From the NCBI GenBank assembly GCA_964582225.1, contig CAZORA010000046.1, forward strand, positions 1-15,851: 15,851 nt of DNA, given 5' to 3'. The notes beneath the pieces are model-generated. The model was not told where the DNA came from and made no database searches. It saw only the letters and a program-made list of their open reading frames with translations. Shown here in pieces: positions 1-7,155 of this stretch. The DNA comes from Dokdonella_A sp964582225 (GTDB taxonomy: Bacteria; Pseudomonadota; Gammaproteobacteria; Xanthomonadales; Rhodanobacteraceae). The first letter of the stretch is position 1. Every line of letters starts with the position of its first letter. Both the position numbers and the translations under genes were made by a program.

Positions 1-106
1 GCGCGGCATCCTCTACCGCCTTGCGCGCGTCCGCTTCGCTGAGCGCCGCCTGCATGACCAGCCGCCGGGCAATCCCGGTCAGTCCAGCCAAGGGCGCTAC
101 AGTCAT
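1..106 (-). CDS. pilB: Type IV pilus assembly ATPase PilB, N-terminal fragment
   Basis: The first 35 codons of a minus-strand gene that runs off the left edge. It starts at an ATG at 106-104, preceded by a purine-rich GGGGAT. The peptide begins MTVAPLAGLTGIARRLV and continues with QAALSEADARKAVEDAA. This resembles the N-terminus of PilB from Xanthomonas-type bacteria, where a LxGITGIARRLVxxG segment leads into a MshEN-type domain. PilB is the cytoplasmic hexameric ATPase that powers type IV pilus extension. The Walker motifs lie outside the window, so the call rests on this short stretch only. A general secretion ATPase of the GspE family is the main alternative. Confidence 0.66.
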   Translation of the reverse strand, partial: MTVAPLAGLTGIARRLVMQAALSEADARKAVEDAA

Positions 107-422
107 GCCGATCCCCATAAAAACTTCACGGTAAACGACGGAATTGTCGATGAATGTAGCGCAAAACGCGCAGCGAGAACATGATGCACCTCCGATCGAC
201 CCGCGCGAATCGGCGGCGGGCACTTGCAACGCGCCGGACAGACGGGCGCGGCGAGGGGGAGAAAGCCGGATCGGTGGCGCGGGGTAGGCACCCGGTAGGC
301 TGTCTCGAAGCCTCCATTCGCGCACGCCCGCCTCACCAGCAAGGCCCTGCGTGGCTTCGGACTCCGCGGAGGCGCTTGCCCGCACCCCACGCCGCTGCGC
401 GCTGCCACGCTGTTGCGGGAGC
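107..422. other. Intergenic region between nadV and pilB
   Basis: About 316 bases lie between the nadV stop codon and the pilB start, both on the minus strand. Apart from the possible leader ORF, I see no convincing gene. There is no hairpin with a T-run after nadV, so I cannot place a terminator. The 75 bases next to pilB are richer in A and T than the rest and probably hold its promoter. I found no good sigma-70 pair and no GG-N10-GC sigma-54 core there. Confidence 0.5.
126..182 (-). CDS. Possible 18-residue leader peptide upstream of pilB
   Basis: A short frame starting at an ATG at 182-180 encodes MFSLRVLRYIHRQFRRLP and stops 19 bases before the pilB start codon. It is preceded by a good Shine-Dalgarno sequence (GGAGG, 7 bases from the ATG), better than the one in front of pilB. 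The peptide is strongly basic (six Arg, one His) and has no acidic residue. It is not a known family to me. It could be a translated leader coupled to pilB, or chance in GC-rich DNA, since such short frames are common. The good ribosome site and its position are the only support. Confidence 0.25.
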   Translation of the reverse strand: MFSLRVLRYIHRQFRRLP

Positions 423-1841
423 TCAGGCGCGCGCCCGCGCCCGCACTTCGTCGAAGCCCCAGTCGCAAAGCAGCCGGCCATCCTCCCAGACCGTGCACAG
501 GGCGTCCTGCCAGCCGCTGCCGAGCGTCGCGGCATCCCCCTCGATTGCGGCGTCAGGCAAGGCTACGGTTCTGAAGGTGCTGTACTCGCGATGGCGCGCC
601 AGGGTCAGGCGGCCGCGCTTGGATGCCTTGGTGTGGTCGGTGATCGGATCCTTCCAGACGTCGATCCAGCGGCCGTCGACCCGCGCCGCCGAGCACTTCA
701 GGGCGAAGCGCTGGGTGTCGCGGTCGAGCTTCTGCAGGAGCGCGCCGCCCATGCCGAAGGCGATGTTGTCCGCCGAGTATCCGGCGCGGCTGATGCGCTC
801 CAGGATCAGGCGAATGGAGTCCGGGGTCACACCGTCGCCCTGAATCAGGCGAACGTGATTCAGCACGCGGAAGCCTCTGGTGTTCACCGTGCTGCCGAAG
901 GTCGCGTTCAACATGCTGAGGCTGCGATGCACGATCTCGGCGGGATCTCCCGAGTCGGGTCGCACCACCAGCGTCGCGCCACTTTGCACGACTTCTTCCC
1001 GTAAGCTTCCGCCCCACATCGCCTCGATCGCGTGGAACAGGTCGTAGCTGTCCGACACGCAGGCGAACACGGCGCCTGGCTTGCCGAACTGGCGCAGCAT
1101 GTTGCGATAGGCGTCGAGCTCGCGCTCGCGGCCCCAGGCGGTGATGGTGCTGTGTTCGGCAGCGGGAATCGAGACCCCGGCCATCTCGGCGCCGTAGTGG
1201 CGGCGCGCGGCAAGCACGCCAAGCACCGTGTCGGTGCCCTGGAAGTTGACCAGATGCGCCATGCCGCCAAGCGCCGCAGACTCCGCGCTGGATACCCCGC
1301 GCGAGCCGAAATCGTGCAGTTTGAACGGGATCTGGGCCGCCGGGTCGTCGCTGGTGCGACGTAGGAATTCGAGGATGGTCTGCCGCACGTGCCAGCTCAC
1401 CGTGGCCACGGTGATTGGGTACCAGACCCGCATCAGCAGGGTTTCGACGTAGGAAGGCAGCCAGAAGCAGGCCGGGTCGGTGCTCTCGATCGTCAATAGC
1501 GCCTGATGCGTGGGCACCGCGGTGCCTTCGGCGACCGCGCGGATCCGCAGCGGCAGGCGGCCCTGATGGCGCTCGACGATCCAGCGCCAGCCGTCCTCGT
1601 TGAAAGGCTCACCGTGCGCGGTGAAGAACACCCTGGCTTCCTCGATCATGGCGGGAGTGATCGGCTGCGCCAGATAGTCCTTGAGGATCGACTGCAGGCC
1701 GAAGAACAGGGTGCGCTCGTACTCACCACCGCGGCTTTCCAGGTAGAAGAACGTCGCAGTGGTTCGTGGCGGATATTGCAGCCAGTGGCTGGCCTTGTAG
1801 CTGTCGGTGTTGAGGATCAGGTTGGCGCCAGGTGCGTGCAT
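423..1841 (-). CDS. nadV: Nicotinamide phosphoribosyltransferase (NadV/NAMPT)
   Basis: A 472-residue protein that transfers phosphoribose from PRPP to nicotinamide to make NMN, the first step of the two-step nicotinamide salvage route to NAD. Family motifs are clear and in order: NTDSYK (11-16), FKLHDFGSRGVSS (173-185), GTDTV (202-206), EHSTI with the likely catalytic His230, RPDSGDP (294-300) binding the phosphoribosyl group, GDGV (335-338) and FGMGGALLQK (362-371). The length is normal for the family. The start was set at the ATG just before the conserved N-terminus (MHAPGANLILNTDSYK); the frame stays open 76 codons further upstream, but that part is Arg-rich and unlike the family. A GGAG lies about 13 bases upstream, rather far. 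No nadM, Nudix or prs gene adjoins, so the NMN adenylyltransferase must be elsewhere. The fold and reaction are known from the family; the assignment here is secure. Confidence 0.95.
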   Translation of the reverse strand: MHAPGANLILNTDSYKASHWLQYPPRTTATFFYLESRGGEYERTLFFGLQSILKDYLAQPITPAMIEEARVFFTAHGEPFNEDGWRWIVERHQGRLPLRIRAVAEGTAVPTHQALLTIESTDPACFWLPSYVETLLMRVWYPITVATVSWHVRQTILEFLRRTSDDPAAQIPFKLHDFGSRGVSSAESAALGGMAHLVNFQGTDTVLGVLAARRHYGAEMAGVSIPAAEHSTITAWGRERELDAYRNMLRQFGKPGAVFACVSDSYDLFHAIEAMWGGSLREEVVQSGATLVVRPDSGDPAEIVHRSLSMLNATFGSTVNTRGFRVLNHVRLIQGDGVTPDSIRLILERISRAGYSADNIAFGMGGALLQKLDRDTQRFALKCSAARVDGRWIDVWKDPITDHTKASKRGRLTLARHREYSTFRTVALPDAAIEGDAATLGSGWQDALCTVWEDGRLLCDWGFDEVRARARA

Positions 1842-1875
1842 GGCTTCGCGGATGCTCCGTTTCAGGAATCGCCCG

Positions 1876-1881
1876 ATGATA
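1876..1881 (-). promoter_or_regulatory. Candidate -10 element for nadV
   Basis: On the minus strand the sequence reads TATCAT, five of six matches to the sigma-70 -10 consensus. It sits about 35 bases before the nadV start codon, which would give a leader of about 28 bases. No good -35 hexamer is visible at 16-18 bases, so this is a weak call. Confidence 0.3.
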
Positions 1882-1987
1882 GGCCAGCACGCAAGTGGCC
1901 TCGTTGATCGGCGGCAGCGGATGAGCGGCTGGCGGGTGCGCAGCGTTCGCGGGTGCGCCAGTGGGTCCAGGCGGCATCGGTTATTCT

Positions 1988-2011
1988 CTGCGATCCGTTC
2001 GCTGCGATCCG
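1988..2011. repeat. 10-bp direct repeat upstream of the alpha/beta hydrolase
   Basis: CTGCGATCCG occurs twice, at 1988-1997 and 2002-2011, a 14-base period separated by TTCG. The pair lies 30-53 bases before the hydrolase start codon, inside the divergent nadV/hydrolase promoter region. It follows a TATTCT (-10-like) at 1982-1987. It may be a regulator site or a chance duplication. Confidence 0.4.
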
Positions 2012-2040
2012 CGGCGAGCGCTCGTTTCGGGAGAGGGCGG

Positions 2041-3264
2041 ATGACTGAAAGTCTCGAACGTGGACGCACTCGCGTGGTCGGTTTCGCCGACGCGGAGATG
2101 GACTACCAGCTGATGCGCCAGCTTGGCGCTGTGCGCTACGGTGGCGCGGCAGTCGGCGAGTGCCTGGCGCTCGCGCGGCGGGTCGAGAACGGGGTGCCGG
2201 CCAGCTGGGTGGCGGCCTTTGCCGCTGCGGCAGAGCGCCAGCAGGCGGATGCCGCCGCGCGCGCTGCGCGCGGCCACGCAATCAGCGCGCGCGACCAGTA
2301 TGTGGTGGCCTGCAACAGCTGGCGCGCAGCAGAATACTACGCAAGGATCGACGACCCGGCGCATGCGCGCTACGGCCTCGCCAGCCGCGCCTGCTTCATC
2401 GAGGCGATGCGACTCGGTCCATGCGGCTTTGAAGAAGTGGAGCTGCCCTGGGGTGAAAGCTCCCTGCCGGCGTTCTACCTGTCCCCGGCGGCGGCATCGA
2501 AGCCCGGCAAGACCCTGCTGATCATCAGTGGTTACGACGGAACCCTGGAGGAAACCTGGATCGCCTATGGACGCGCGGCGCTGGAGCGCGGTTACCGGCT
2601 GCTGTTGTTTACCGGTCCCGGACAGATGGACACGACTCGCCGCGCTCCAATGCTACATTTCGTGCCGGACTTCGAGCGTGTTGGTCGGCTCGCGGTGGAT
2701 CACGTGCTGGCGCGCGACGGTACCGATCCCGCGCGCATCGCGCTCATGGGAATCAGCTTCGGCGGCTATTTCGCCACCCGCATCGCGGTGCACGAGCCGC
2801 GCATTGCGGCGCTGATCACGAATTCACCGATCATCGATCTGCACGCCTACATGATTTCCTTCGCTGGCTTCGATCCTGCGGAGCTGTCGGACGCGGATGA
2901 TTTCGGTCTGGCGGATCTGCCGAACATCCCCACGGACGCGATGCCGGAGCAGACTCGTGAAATGGCGCGCAATCTGATGCTGCGCTTCGGCCAGCCGACT
3001 TTCCGTGAGGCGTATCGCTATCTGCGCCAGTTCCGGATCGAGGATCGCGAACTCGCCGACCTTCGCTGCGCCACGCTGGGCCTGGTCGGGAGCGGGGAGG
3101 GGCGCGAGCCGCTGGCGCAGCACGCACACTTCCTGAGTCGAGTTCCGGGTGCTTGCGGGCACGTGTTTAGCGCAGAGGAGGGCGCGGACGGACACTGCCA
3201 GTCCGGCAACCTCAGCTTCGGCGCGGCGGTCGCGCTCGACTGGCTGGACGAGGCGTTCGCCTGA
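2041..3264 (+). CDS. FrsA-like alpha/beta hydrolase
   Basis: A 407-residue serine hydrolase with a helical N-terminal extension (about 1-130) before an alpha/beta-hydrolase core. The nucleophile elbow is GISFGGY with Ser239. The likely oxyanion region is IISGYDGTLEE after the first core strand. The probable catalytic His is H385 in GHCQSGN. At the usual acid position the sequence reads GLVGSGEGRE, so a Glu may replace the common Asp. This architecture resembles the FrsA/DUF1100 group, which includes 2,6-dihydroxypseudooxynicotine hydrolase and other C-C or ester hydrolases with a helical cap. The substrate cannot be read from the sequence. The start is the ATG after a purine-rich GGGAGAGGGCGG; the frame is open further upstream, but that stretch crosses into the nadV leader and is Arg-rich. 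The gene is divergent from nadV; a shared role in pyridine metabolism is only a guess. No signal peptide is seen, so it is probably cytoplasmic. Confidence 0.85.
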   Translation: MTESLERGRTRVVGFADAEMDYQLMRQLGAVRYGGAAVGECLALARRVENGVPASWVAAFAAAAERQQADAAARAARGHAISARDQYVVACNSWRAAEYYARIDDPAHARYGLASRACFIEAMRLGPCGFEEVELPWGESSLPAFYLSPAAASKPGKTLLIISGYDGTLEETWIAYGRAALERGYRLLLFTGPGQMDTTRRAPMLHFVPDFERVGRLAVDHVLARDGTDPARIALMGISFGGYFATRIAVHEPRIAALITNSPIIDLHAYMISFAGFDPAELSDADDFGLADLPNIPTDAMPEQTREMARNLMLRFGQPTFREAYRYLRQFRIEDRELADLRCATLGLVGSGEGREPLAQHAHFLSRVPGACGHVFSAEEGADGHCQSGNLSFGAAVALDWLDEAFA

Positions 3265-3349
3265 TCGGGGGAACCTGTCCTGCATCTGGCAAGCCGGCGT
3301 CGCGTCGATGCGTTTGCCGATGAAACGACGATGTACCGCTGGCGCGGGT

Positions 3350-4642
3350 TCAGTCCCGTCGAGTCCTGCGCTCCGCGTCGATGGCGCGCTTGACGTTTGC
3401 GACCAGCTCGTGTCGGGCGGCGACCAGCTCAGCGGAGGTAGCCTTGGGCCAGGAGGCCAGCTGGGCAATGACCAGCTGGCGCGCCGGATCGACATACAGC
3501 ATCTGGCCGAAGATGCCGATCGCCGCATAGCCCGCGTCGCTATCCGTCCACCAGAGGTAACCGTAGCCGCGTTCCGGCGCGCCATCTTCCGCGCGATGCC
3601 TGAAGGCGCCGTCGAGCCATGCGCGCGCGAGCTTCTGCCCGCTATCGATGCGGCCCTGTTCGAGCATGAACTGGCCGAAGCGGGCGTAGTCGGCGAGCGT
3701 TGCCGAAAGGCCGCTGCCGCCGGTGTTGCTGCCGTCGCACTCATCGGTGAGCCAGTAGGCGTCGGCCGCCATACCCCAGGGTTTCCAGACTGTCTGCGAC
3801 AGATAGCGGGCGAGCGAGTGGCCGGTCGCCCGCTGCACCACGAGACCAAGCAGATCGGTTTCCGCAGTGTTGTAGTTCCAGTGCGTGCCGGCCGGCCATT
3901 CGCGCGGCAGCGGCATGAGATAGGACAGCACGTGGGCGCGGCCGCCGCTGCAGGCGCCGAGGTACATGCGCGCGACGTCCGAGTCGGGGTCCGTGTAGTC
4001 CTCGTTCCAGCGCACGCCGGAGCTCATGCGCAGTAGTTGCTCGATCGTGACTTCCGCGTAGGTGCTGCCGGCAAGCTCGGGCAGGTAGCGCTCGAGGCGG
4101 TCGTCAAGGCTTGCGATCAGGCCCTGCTGCAGGGCAATGCCGGCAAGAGCGGAGGTGACGGACTTGGCCACCGAGAACGAGGTCCAGCGCTGCTCGGGGC
4201 GCAGGCCGAGTCCATAGCGTTCCAGACGCACACGACCGCGCTCCAGGACCATCAGTCCGGCGATGCGATTGTGCTGGAAATAGGCGTCGAGCCAGGCCGG
4301 GTCGGTGCTCGCCCCGTCAATTCGCAGCGTTGGCCCCTGCGGCAGTCGGCGTGCGTGCCGACCGCGCGCTGCGCGCTCGCTCGGGAAATGCCGGTACATG
4401 CGCCGGAACTCCGCGTCGCGCTCCACCTGTGGCCAGAACAGCACGGCCTCACGCTGGGCGCCGATGGACGCCGTGGCGTCTGCGGACGCCTCGATCAGAG
4501 CGATGGCTGGAGCGGCGAATGTGGCCGGATTTGCGGCGAACAGCGAGCCTGCGAGCAGCAGGAGGGGTGCGAGAATGCGTAACTGCACGATTTCGACCGA
4601 GGTCCAGAATCCACCATTGTAGTGCGCGGCGCGACGGGACAT
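3350..4642 (-). CDS. Secreted serine hydrolase, class C beta-lactamase fold
   Basis: A 430-residue protein of the beta-lactamase/transpeptidase-like family (Pfam PF00144), resembling 6-aminohexanoate-dimer hydrolase-type enzymes more than true AmpC. The SxxK motif is S157-V-A-K160 within TSFSVAKS. The second motif is HWNYNTAETD with Tyr257 as likely general base; the third position is Thr rather than the Asn of AmpC. The third motif is around IGIFGQ (375-380). A hydrophobic segment ILAPLLLLAGSLFA (23-36) followed by AxA-type sites indicates export to the periplasm. The start is uncertain: the ATG at 4642 gives an 18-residue polar lead before the hydrophobic core, while a GTG at 4588-4586 (residue 19) gives a more typical signal peptide. 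Neither has a good Shine-Dalgarno site. A TACAAT at 4616-4621 on the minus strand could be a -10 serving the GTG. It is convergent with the upstream hydrolase and divergent from cytochrome b561. The substrate is unknown. Confidence 0.88.
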   Translation of the reverse strand: MSRRAAHYNGGFWTSVEIVQLRILAPLLLLAGSLFAANPATFAAPAIALIEASADATASIGAQREAVLFWPQVERDAEFRRMYRHFPSERAARGRHARRLPQGPTLRIDGASTDPAWLDAYFQHNRIAGLMVLERGRVRLERYGLGLRPEQRWTSFSVAKSVTSALAGIALQQGLIASLDDRLERYLPELAGSTYAEVTIEQLLRMSSGVRWNEDYTDPDSDVARMYLGACSGGRAHVLSYLMPLPREWPAGTHWNYNTAETDLLGLVVQRATGHSLARYLSQTVWKPWGMAADAYWLTDECDGSNTGGSGLSATLADYARFGQFMLEQGRIDSGQKLARAWLDGAFRHRAEDGAPERGYGYLWWTDSDAGYAAIGIFGQMLYVDPARQLVIAQLASWPKATSAELVAARHELVANVKRAIDAERRTRRD

Positions 4643-4713
4643 CGCTGTAGCAGACCGGAGCGGCTGCCAATGCTGCGCGCTTTTGCCGCTGCTCGCCGCC
4701 GCAGGACGCGCTC

Positions 4714-4719
4714 GATAAT
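4714..4719 (+). promoter_or_regulatory. Candidate -10 element for cytochrome b561
   Basis: GATAAT stands out in very GC-rich sequence about 68 bases before the cytochrome b561 start codon. No clear -35 hexamer lies 16-18 bases upstream. This is a tentative placement of the promoter in the 144-base divergent region. Confidence 0.25.
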
Positions 4720-4786
4720 GTAGACGGCATGATCTGCCGCGGCGTGCGGCGCTCGATTCTCCTTCCTCTCGACGAGCCCTTGACTC

Positions 4787-5365
4787 ATGAACGTCGAACG
4801 ATCCGCCCAGCGCTATCACCGCCTGTCGATCAATCTGCACTGGCTGACCCTGCTGCTGCTGATCGCGGTGTACGCGCTGATCGAACTGCACGGTTACTTT
4901 CACAAGGGTGGTGCGTTGCGCGAGGGCATGAAGACCTGGCACTTCATGTTCGGCCTCACCGTCTTCGTGCTGGTGCTCGCGCGCGTCGCTCTGCGCCTGA
5001 TGTTTCGCGCACCGCCGATCTGGCCGAGTCCGCCGGCCTGGATGCGGGCGCTCGCGGCGGCGATGCATCTGGCGTTGTATGCCTTCCTGATCGGGATGCC
5101 GCTGCTCGGCTGGCTCACCCTGAGCGCCAAGGGCAAGCTGATTCCGTTTTGGGGCCTCGAGCTGCCCTCTCTGATCGGAGCCGACCGGATGCTTGCGGAC
5201 AAACTCGAAGATCTTCACGCGACCATCGGTCGGATCGGCTATTTCCTGATCGGTCTGCACGCGCTGGCCGCGCTGTACCATCACCACGTGATGCGGGATG
5301 ACACCCTGCTGCGCATGCTTTCCGCGCGGGCTCGGCGCCAGCCTGTGGGCGGCGCGCAACCTTGA
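4787..5365 (+). CDS. Cytochrome b561 family membrane protein
   Basis: A 192-residue four-helix membrane cytochrome of the bacterial CybB/b561 type, which moves electrons between quinones or other donors and acceptors in the inner membrane. Transmembrane segments lie at about 17-33, 52-70, 90-110 and 143-165. Candidate hame-ligand histidines sit in or at the ends of these helices: H18 (INLHWL), H52 (KTWHFMFGL), H144 (EDLHATIG) and H158 (GLHAL), with H94 in helix three. RYHRLSINLHW at the N-terminus is typical of the family. The ATG at 4787 is chosen because the family motif begins ten residues later. The C-terminus ends in an Arg-rich cytoplasmic tail. The gene stands alone, so its partner is unknown; YceI-like proteins often accompany such cytochromes but none is present here. 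Confidence 0.9.
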   Translation: MNVERSAQRYHRLSINLHWLTLLLLIAVYALIELHGYFHKGGALREGMKTWHFMFGLTVFVLVLARVALRLMFRAPPIWPSPPAWMRALAAAMHLALYAFLIGMPLLGWLTLSAKGKLIPFWGLELPSLIGADRMLADKLEDLHATIGRIGYFLIGLHALAALYHHHVMRDDTLLRMLSARARRQPVGGAQP

Positions 5366-5659
5366 GTCGAAACGCGGACGTCGCCACCCACTCGCGTCGG
5401 GCCAAGGGAGCGCGAGAGGCAGGGCTTGCGGTTCGCCGGCACCTCGCGGGTCGCCGGCCTGGCGCCGGCGCAGTCGATGGGTAGGCCTTGACGGCGGGCT
5501 TGCACCGCGGTGCGCGGTGACAAATTGTTGCGTCAAGCCATTTTTGCCGGGATACATCCATCTGCGGCGGCGGCACGGTCGCCGATCATGCATAGTGCAC
5601 GGGTTCCTTTCGCCGTGTCGGCGGAAGGGCCTTCCTCCCCTTCAGTACAGGAGCCGCAG
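5366..5659. other. Intergenic region before the DUF3597 gene
   Basis: I see no convincing gene in these 294 bases. The first part is GC-rich and contains three copies of CGCCGGC (5434, 5452, 5463) and a perfect 12-bp palindrome GCACCGCGGTGC at 5502-5513, but no terminator with a T-run. An AT-richer patch at about 5519-5560 follows and is the likely promoter zone. The best pair is a poor TTGCGT (5528) with ATACAT or TACATC 18-19 bases on. The DUF3597 frame stays open upstream to 5510, but the good ribosome site argues for the start at 5660. Confidence 0.5.
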
Positions 5660-6097
5660 ATGGGCATTTTCGACAAGGTTCTCTCCACCCTTGGTTTCGG
5701 TCAGGCCAAGGCCGCTTCGGCGCCGCGACCTCCGGTTCATGTCGAGGTAATCGACCCCTCCGAGCGGCCCGAAGGCGGCGCTGCACCGCCGGCACCGCCG
5801 GCGCCGCCAAGTTCGCCGCCGCCGCAGGCGATCCCGGTGGTGGACGTGGTGGCCCAGCTCGAGGCGCGGGCGGCCAAGCATGCGGAAAAGCTCAACTGGC
5901 GAGTCTCGATCGTCGATTTGCTGAAGCTGCTCGGCATCGATAGCAGTTTCGCCGCGCGCAAGGAGCTGGCGCGGGAGCTGCACATTCCCGAGGAGCTGAT
6001 GGCCGATTCGGCGAAGATGAACGTGTGGCTGCATAAAGCCGTGCTGGCGAAGATCGCCGAGAATGGCGGCAACGTACCGGCCGACCTGCTCGGCTGA
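5660..6097 (+). CDS. DUF3597 domain protein
   Basis: A 145-residue protein of the uncharacterised DUF3597 family (Pfam PF12200). It has three parts: an amphipathic start MGIFDKVLSTLGFG, a flexible Pro/Ala-rich linker (about 20-58), and a compact domain (about 60-145) with VVAQLEARAAKHAEKLNWRV, SIVDLLKLLGIDSSFAARKE and a C-terminal helix with MNVWLHKAVLAKIAENGG. The domain contains several Ala/Leu-rich helices and no visible catalytic residue. The MGIFDK start is also seen in family members such as LysM-linked ones, and the ATG has a good CAGGAG site 6 bases upstream. The protein is probably cytoplasmic; its function is unknown. It is a single-gene transcript closed by the terminator at 6124. 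Confidence 0.9.
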   Translation: MGIFDKVLSTLGFGQAKAASAPRPPVHVEVIDPSERPEGGAAPPAPPAPPSSPPPQAIPVVDVVAQLEARAAKHAEKLNWRVSIVDLLKLLGIDSSFAARKELARELHIPEELMADSAKMNVWLHKAVLAKIAENGGNVPADLLG

Positions 6098-6123
6098 GCT
6101 CGCCACCTGCTTCGAGTTCCCAG

Positions 6124-6162
6124 GCGGCCCCGCGGCCTTGTGCGCCGCGGGGCCGCTTTTTT
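6124..6162 (+). terminator. Strong intrinsic terminator after the DUF3597 gene
   Basis: A perfect 12-bp stem, GCGGCCCCGCGG (6124-6135) pairing with CCGCGGGGCCGC (6145-6156), with a 9-base loop, is followed at once by six T residues. It begins 26 bases after the DUF3597 stop codon and separates this gene from the SPFH operon. Confidence 0.95.
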
Positions 6163-6216
6163 GTGTCCGCTCGTGCTGCCGCGGTGCAGCGGCCGTGTAG
6201 CGCCCGCGCTCGATCC

Positions 6217-6246
6217 TTGTCGTGGTGCACGATATCTTTGTGATAT
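6217..6246 (+). promoter_or_regulatory. Promoter of the SPFH operon
   Basis: A sigma-70-like pair TTGTCG (6217-6222) and TGATAT (6241-6246) with an 18-base spacer. Transcription would start near 6253, leaving a leader of about 24 bases that carries the GAGGA ribosome site (6265-6269) of the SPFH gene. The -10 lies inside the GATATC repeat, so any protein bound there would block RNA polymerase. Confidence 0.5.
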
Positions 6247-6247
6247 C
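6231..6247. promoter_or_regulatory. Twin GATATC operator over the SPFH promoter
   Basis: Two copies of the self-complementary hexamer GATATC, at 6231-6236 and 6242-6247, start 11 bases apart, one helical turn. They are separated by TTTGT. The wider sequence is partly dyad (CACGATATC on the left, GATATCATCGTG on the right). Paired short palindromes on one DNA face fit a dimer-of-dimers ribbon-helix-helix repressor, and the third gene of the operon encodes such a protein. Confidence 0.5.
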
Positions 6248-6276
6248 ATCGTGTCGCATCCATCGAGGACCCATCC

Positions 6277-7152
6277 ATGAACGAGCGCAGCGCGGTTAGC
6301 CTTCCTGGCATTCCAATGATCCTGATCCTGATCGTCGCCTGGCTTGGCGTCGGCTACTGGTTTTTCGCCACGATCGTGCCGCAGCCCGAATCGCCGATCG
6401 CGCTGATCGGACCGCTGCTCGGTATCGTGCTGCTGGGTTTCCTGAGCGCCGGGTTCTTCCAGGTGCAGCCGAATCAGGGGCGGGTGATGCAGCTTTTCGG
6501 GCGCTATTCCGGCACCGAGCGAGACGCCGGGCTGCGCTGGACCAACCCGTTCTACAGCAAGCTCGCCGTTTCGCTGCGGGTGCGCAACTTCGAATCGGGC
6601 AAGCTCAAGGTCAACGACAGCGACGGCAACCCGATCGAGATTGCCGCGGTGGTGGTGTGGCAGGTGGTCGACACCGCCGAGGCGGTGTTTTGCGTCGACG
6701 ACTACGAGAACTACGTGGAAATCCAGTCGGAGTCGGCCCTGCGGCAGATGGCGCAGAGCTATCCCTATGACGCCCATGACGAAAGCCAGCCTTCGCTGCG
6801 CAGCCACGCCGACGAGGTCAACGCTCATCTGCGCGACCAGATCCAGAGCCGCCTCGGCAAGGCCGGCGTGCAGGTGATCGAAGCGCGCATCAGCCACCTG
6901 GCCTACGCCCAGGAAATCGCTCAGGCGATGCTGCAGCGGCAGCAGGCCGGCGCCATCGTCGCCGCCCGCGAGCGGATCGTCGAAGGCGCGGTGAGCATGG
7001 TCGAGATGGCGCTTTCCGAGCTCGCCAAGCGCGGCGTGGTGGATCTGGATCCCGAGCGTCGCGCCGCCATGGTGAGCAATCTCTTGGTAGTGCTCTGCGG
7101 CGAGCGGGCGACCCAGCCGGTGGTCAACGCCGGCTCGCTCTATACGGGCTGA
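6277..7152 (+). CDS. SPFH/band-7 domain membrane protein
   Basis: A 291-residue SPFH (stomatin/prohibitin/flotillin/HflK-C) protein. Two hydrophobic segments (about 14-33 and 41-61) lead directly into the SPFH domain (about 62-250). Recognisable blocks are QPNQGRVMQLFGRYSGTERD, GLRWTNPFYSK, VRNFESGKLKVNDSDGNPIE, VVVWQVVDTAEAVF and YENYVEIQSESALR, which mark one conserved bacterial subgroup often annotated only as 'SPFH domain-containing protein'. The C-terminal part (AQAMLQRQQAGAIVAARERI) is helical and likely forms oligomer contacts. SPFH proteins build large membrane ring or cage assemblies and frequently regulate membrane proteases such as FtsH; this is family knowledge, not shown here. 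The ATG has a GAGGA site 7 bases upstream. It is first of a tightly packed operon with a small membrane protein, an Arc-like regulator and a CPBP protease. Confidence 0.94.
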   Translation: MNERSAVSLPGIPMILILIVAWLGVGYWFFATIVPQPESPIALIGPLLGIVLLGFLSAGFFQVQPNQGRVMQLFGRYSGTERDAGLRWTNPFYSKLAVSLRVRNFESGKLKVNDSDGNPIEIAAVVVWQVVDTAEAVFCVDDYENYVEIQSESALRQMAQSYPYDAHDESQPSLRSHADEVNAHLRDQIQSRLGKAGVQVIEARISHLAYAQEIAQAMLQRQQAGAIVAARERIVEGAVSMVEMALSELAKRGVVDLDPERRAAMVSNLLVVLCGERATQPVVNAGSLYTG

Positions 7153-7155
7153 GCC

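Noticed and set aside
3350..5593. Extension of the serine hydrolase frame upstream across the cytochrome b561 gene
   Set aside because: The extra part is Arg/His/Gln-rich, antisense to a clear membrane cytochrome, and precedes a normal signal peptide.
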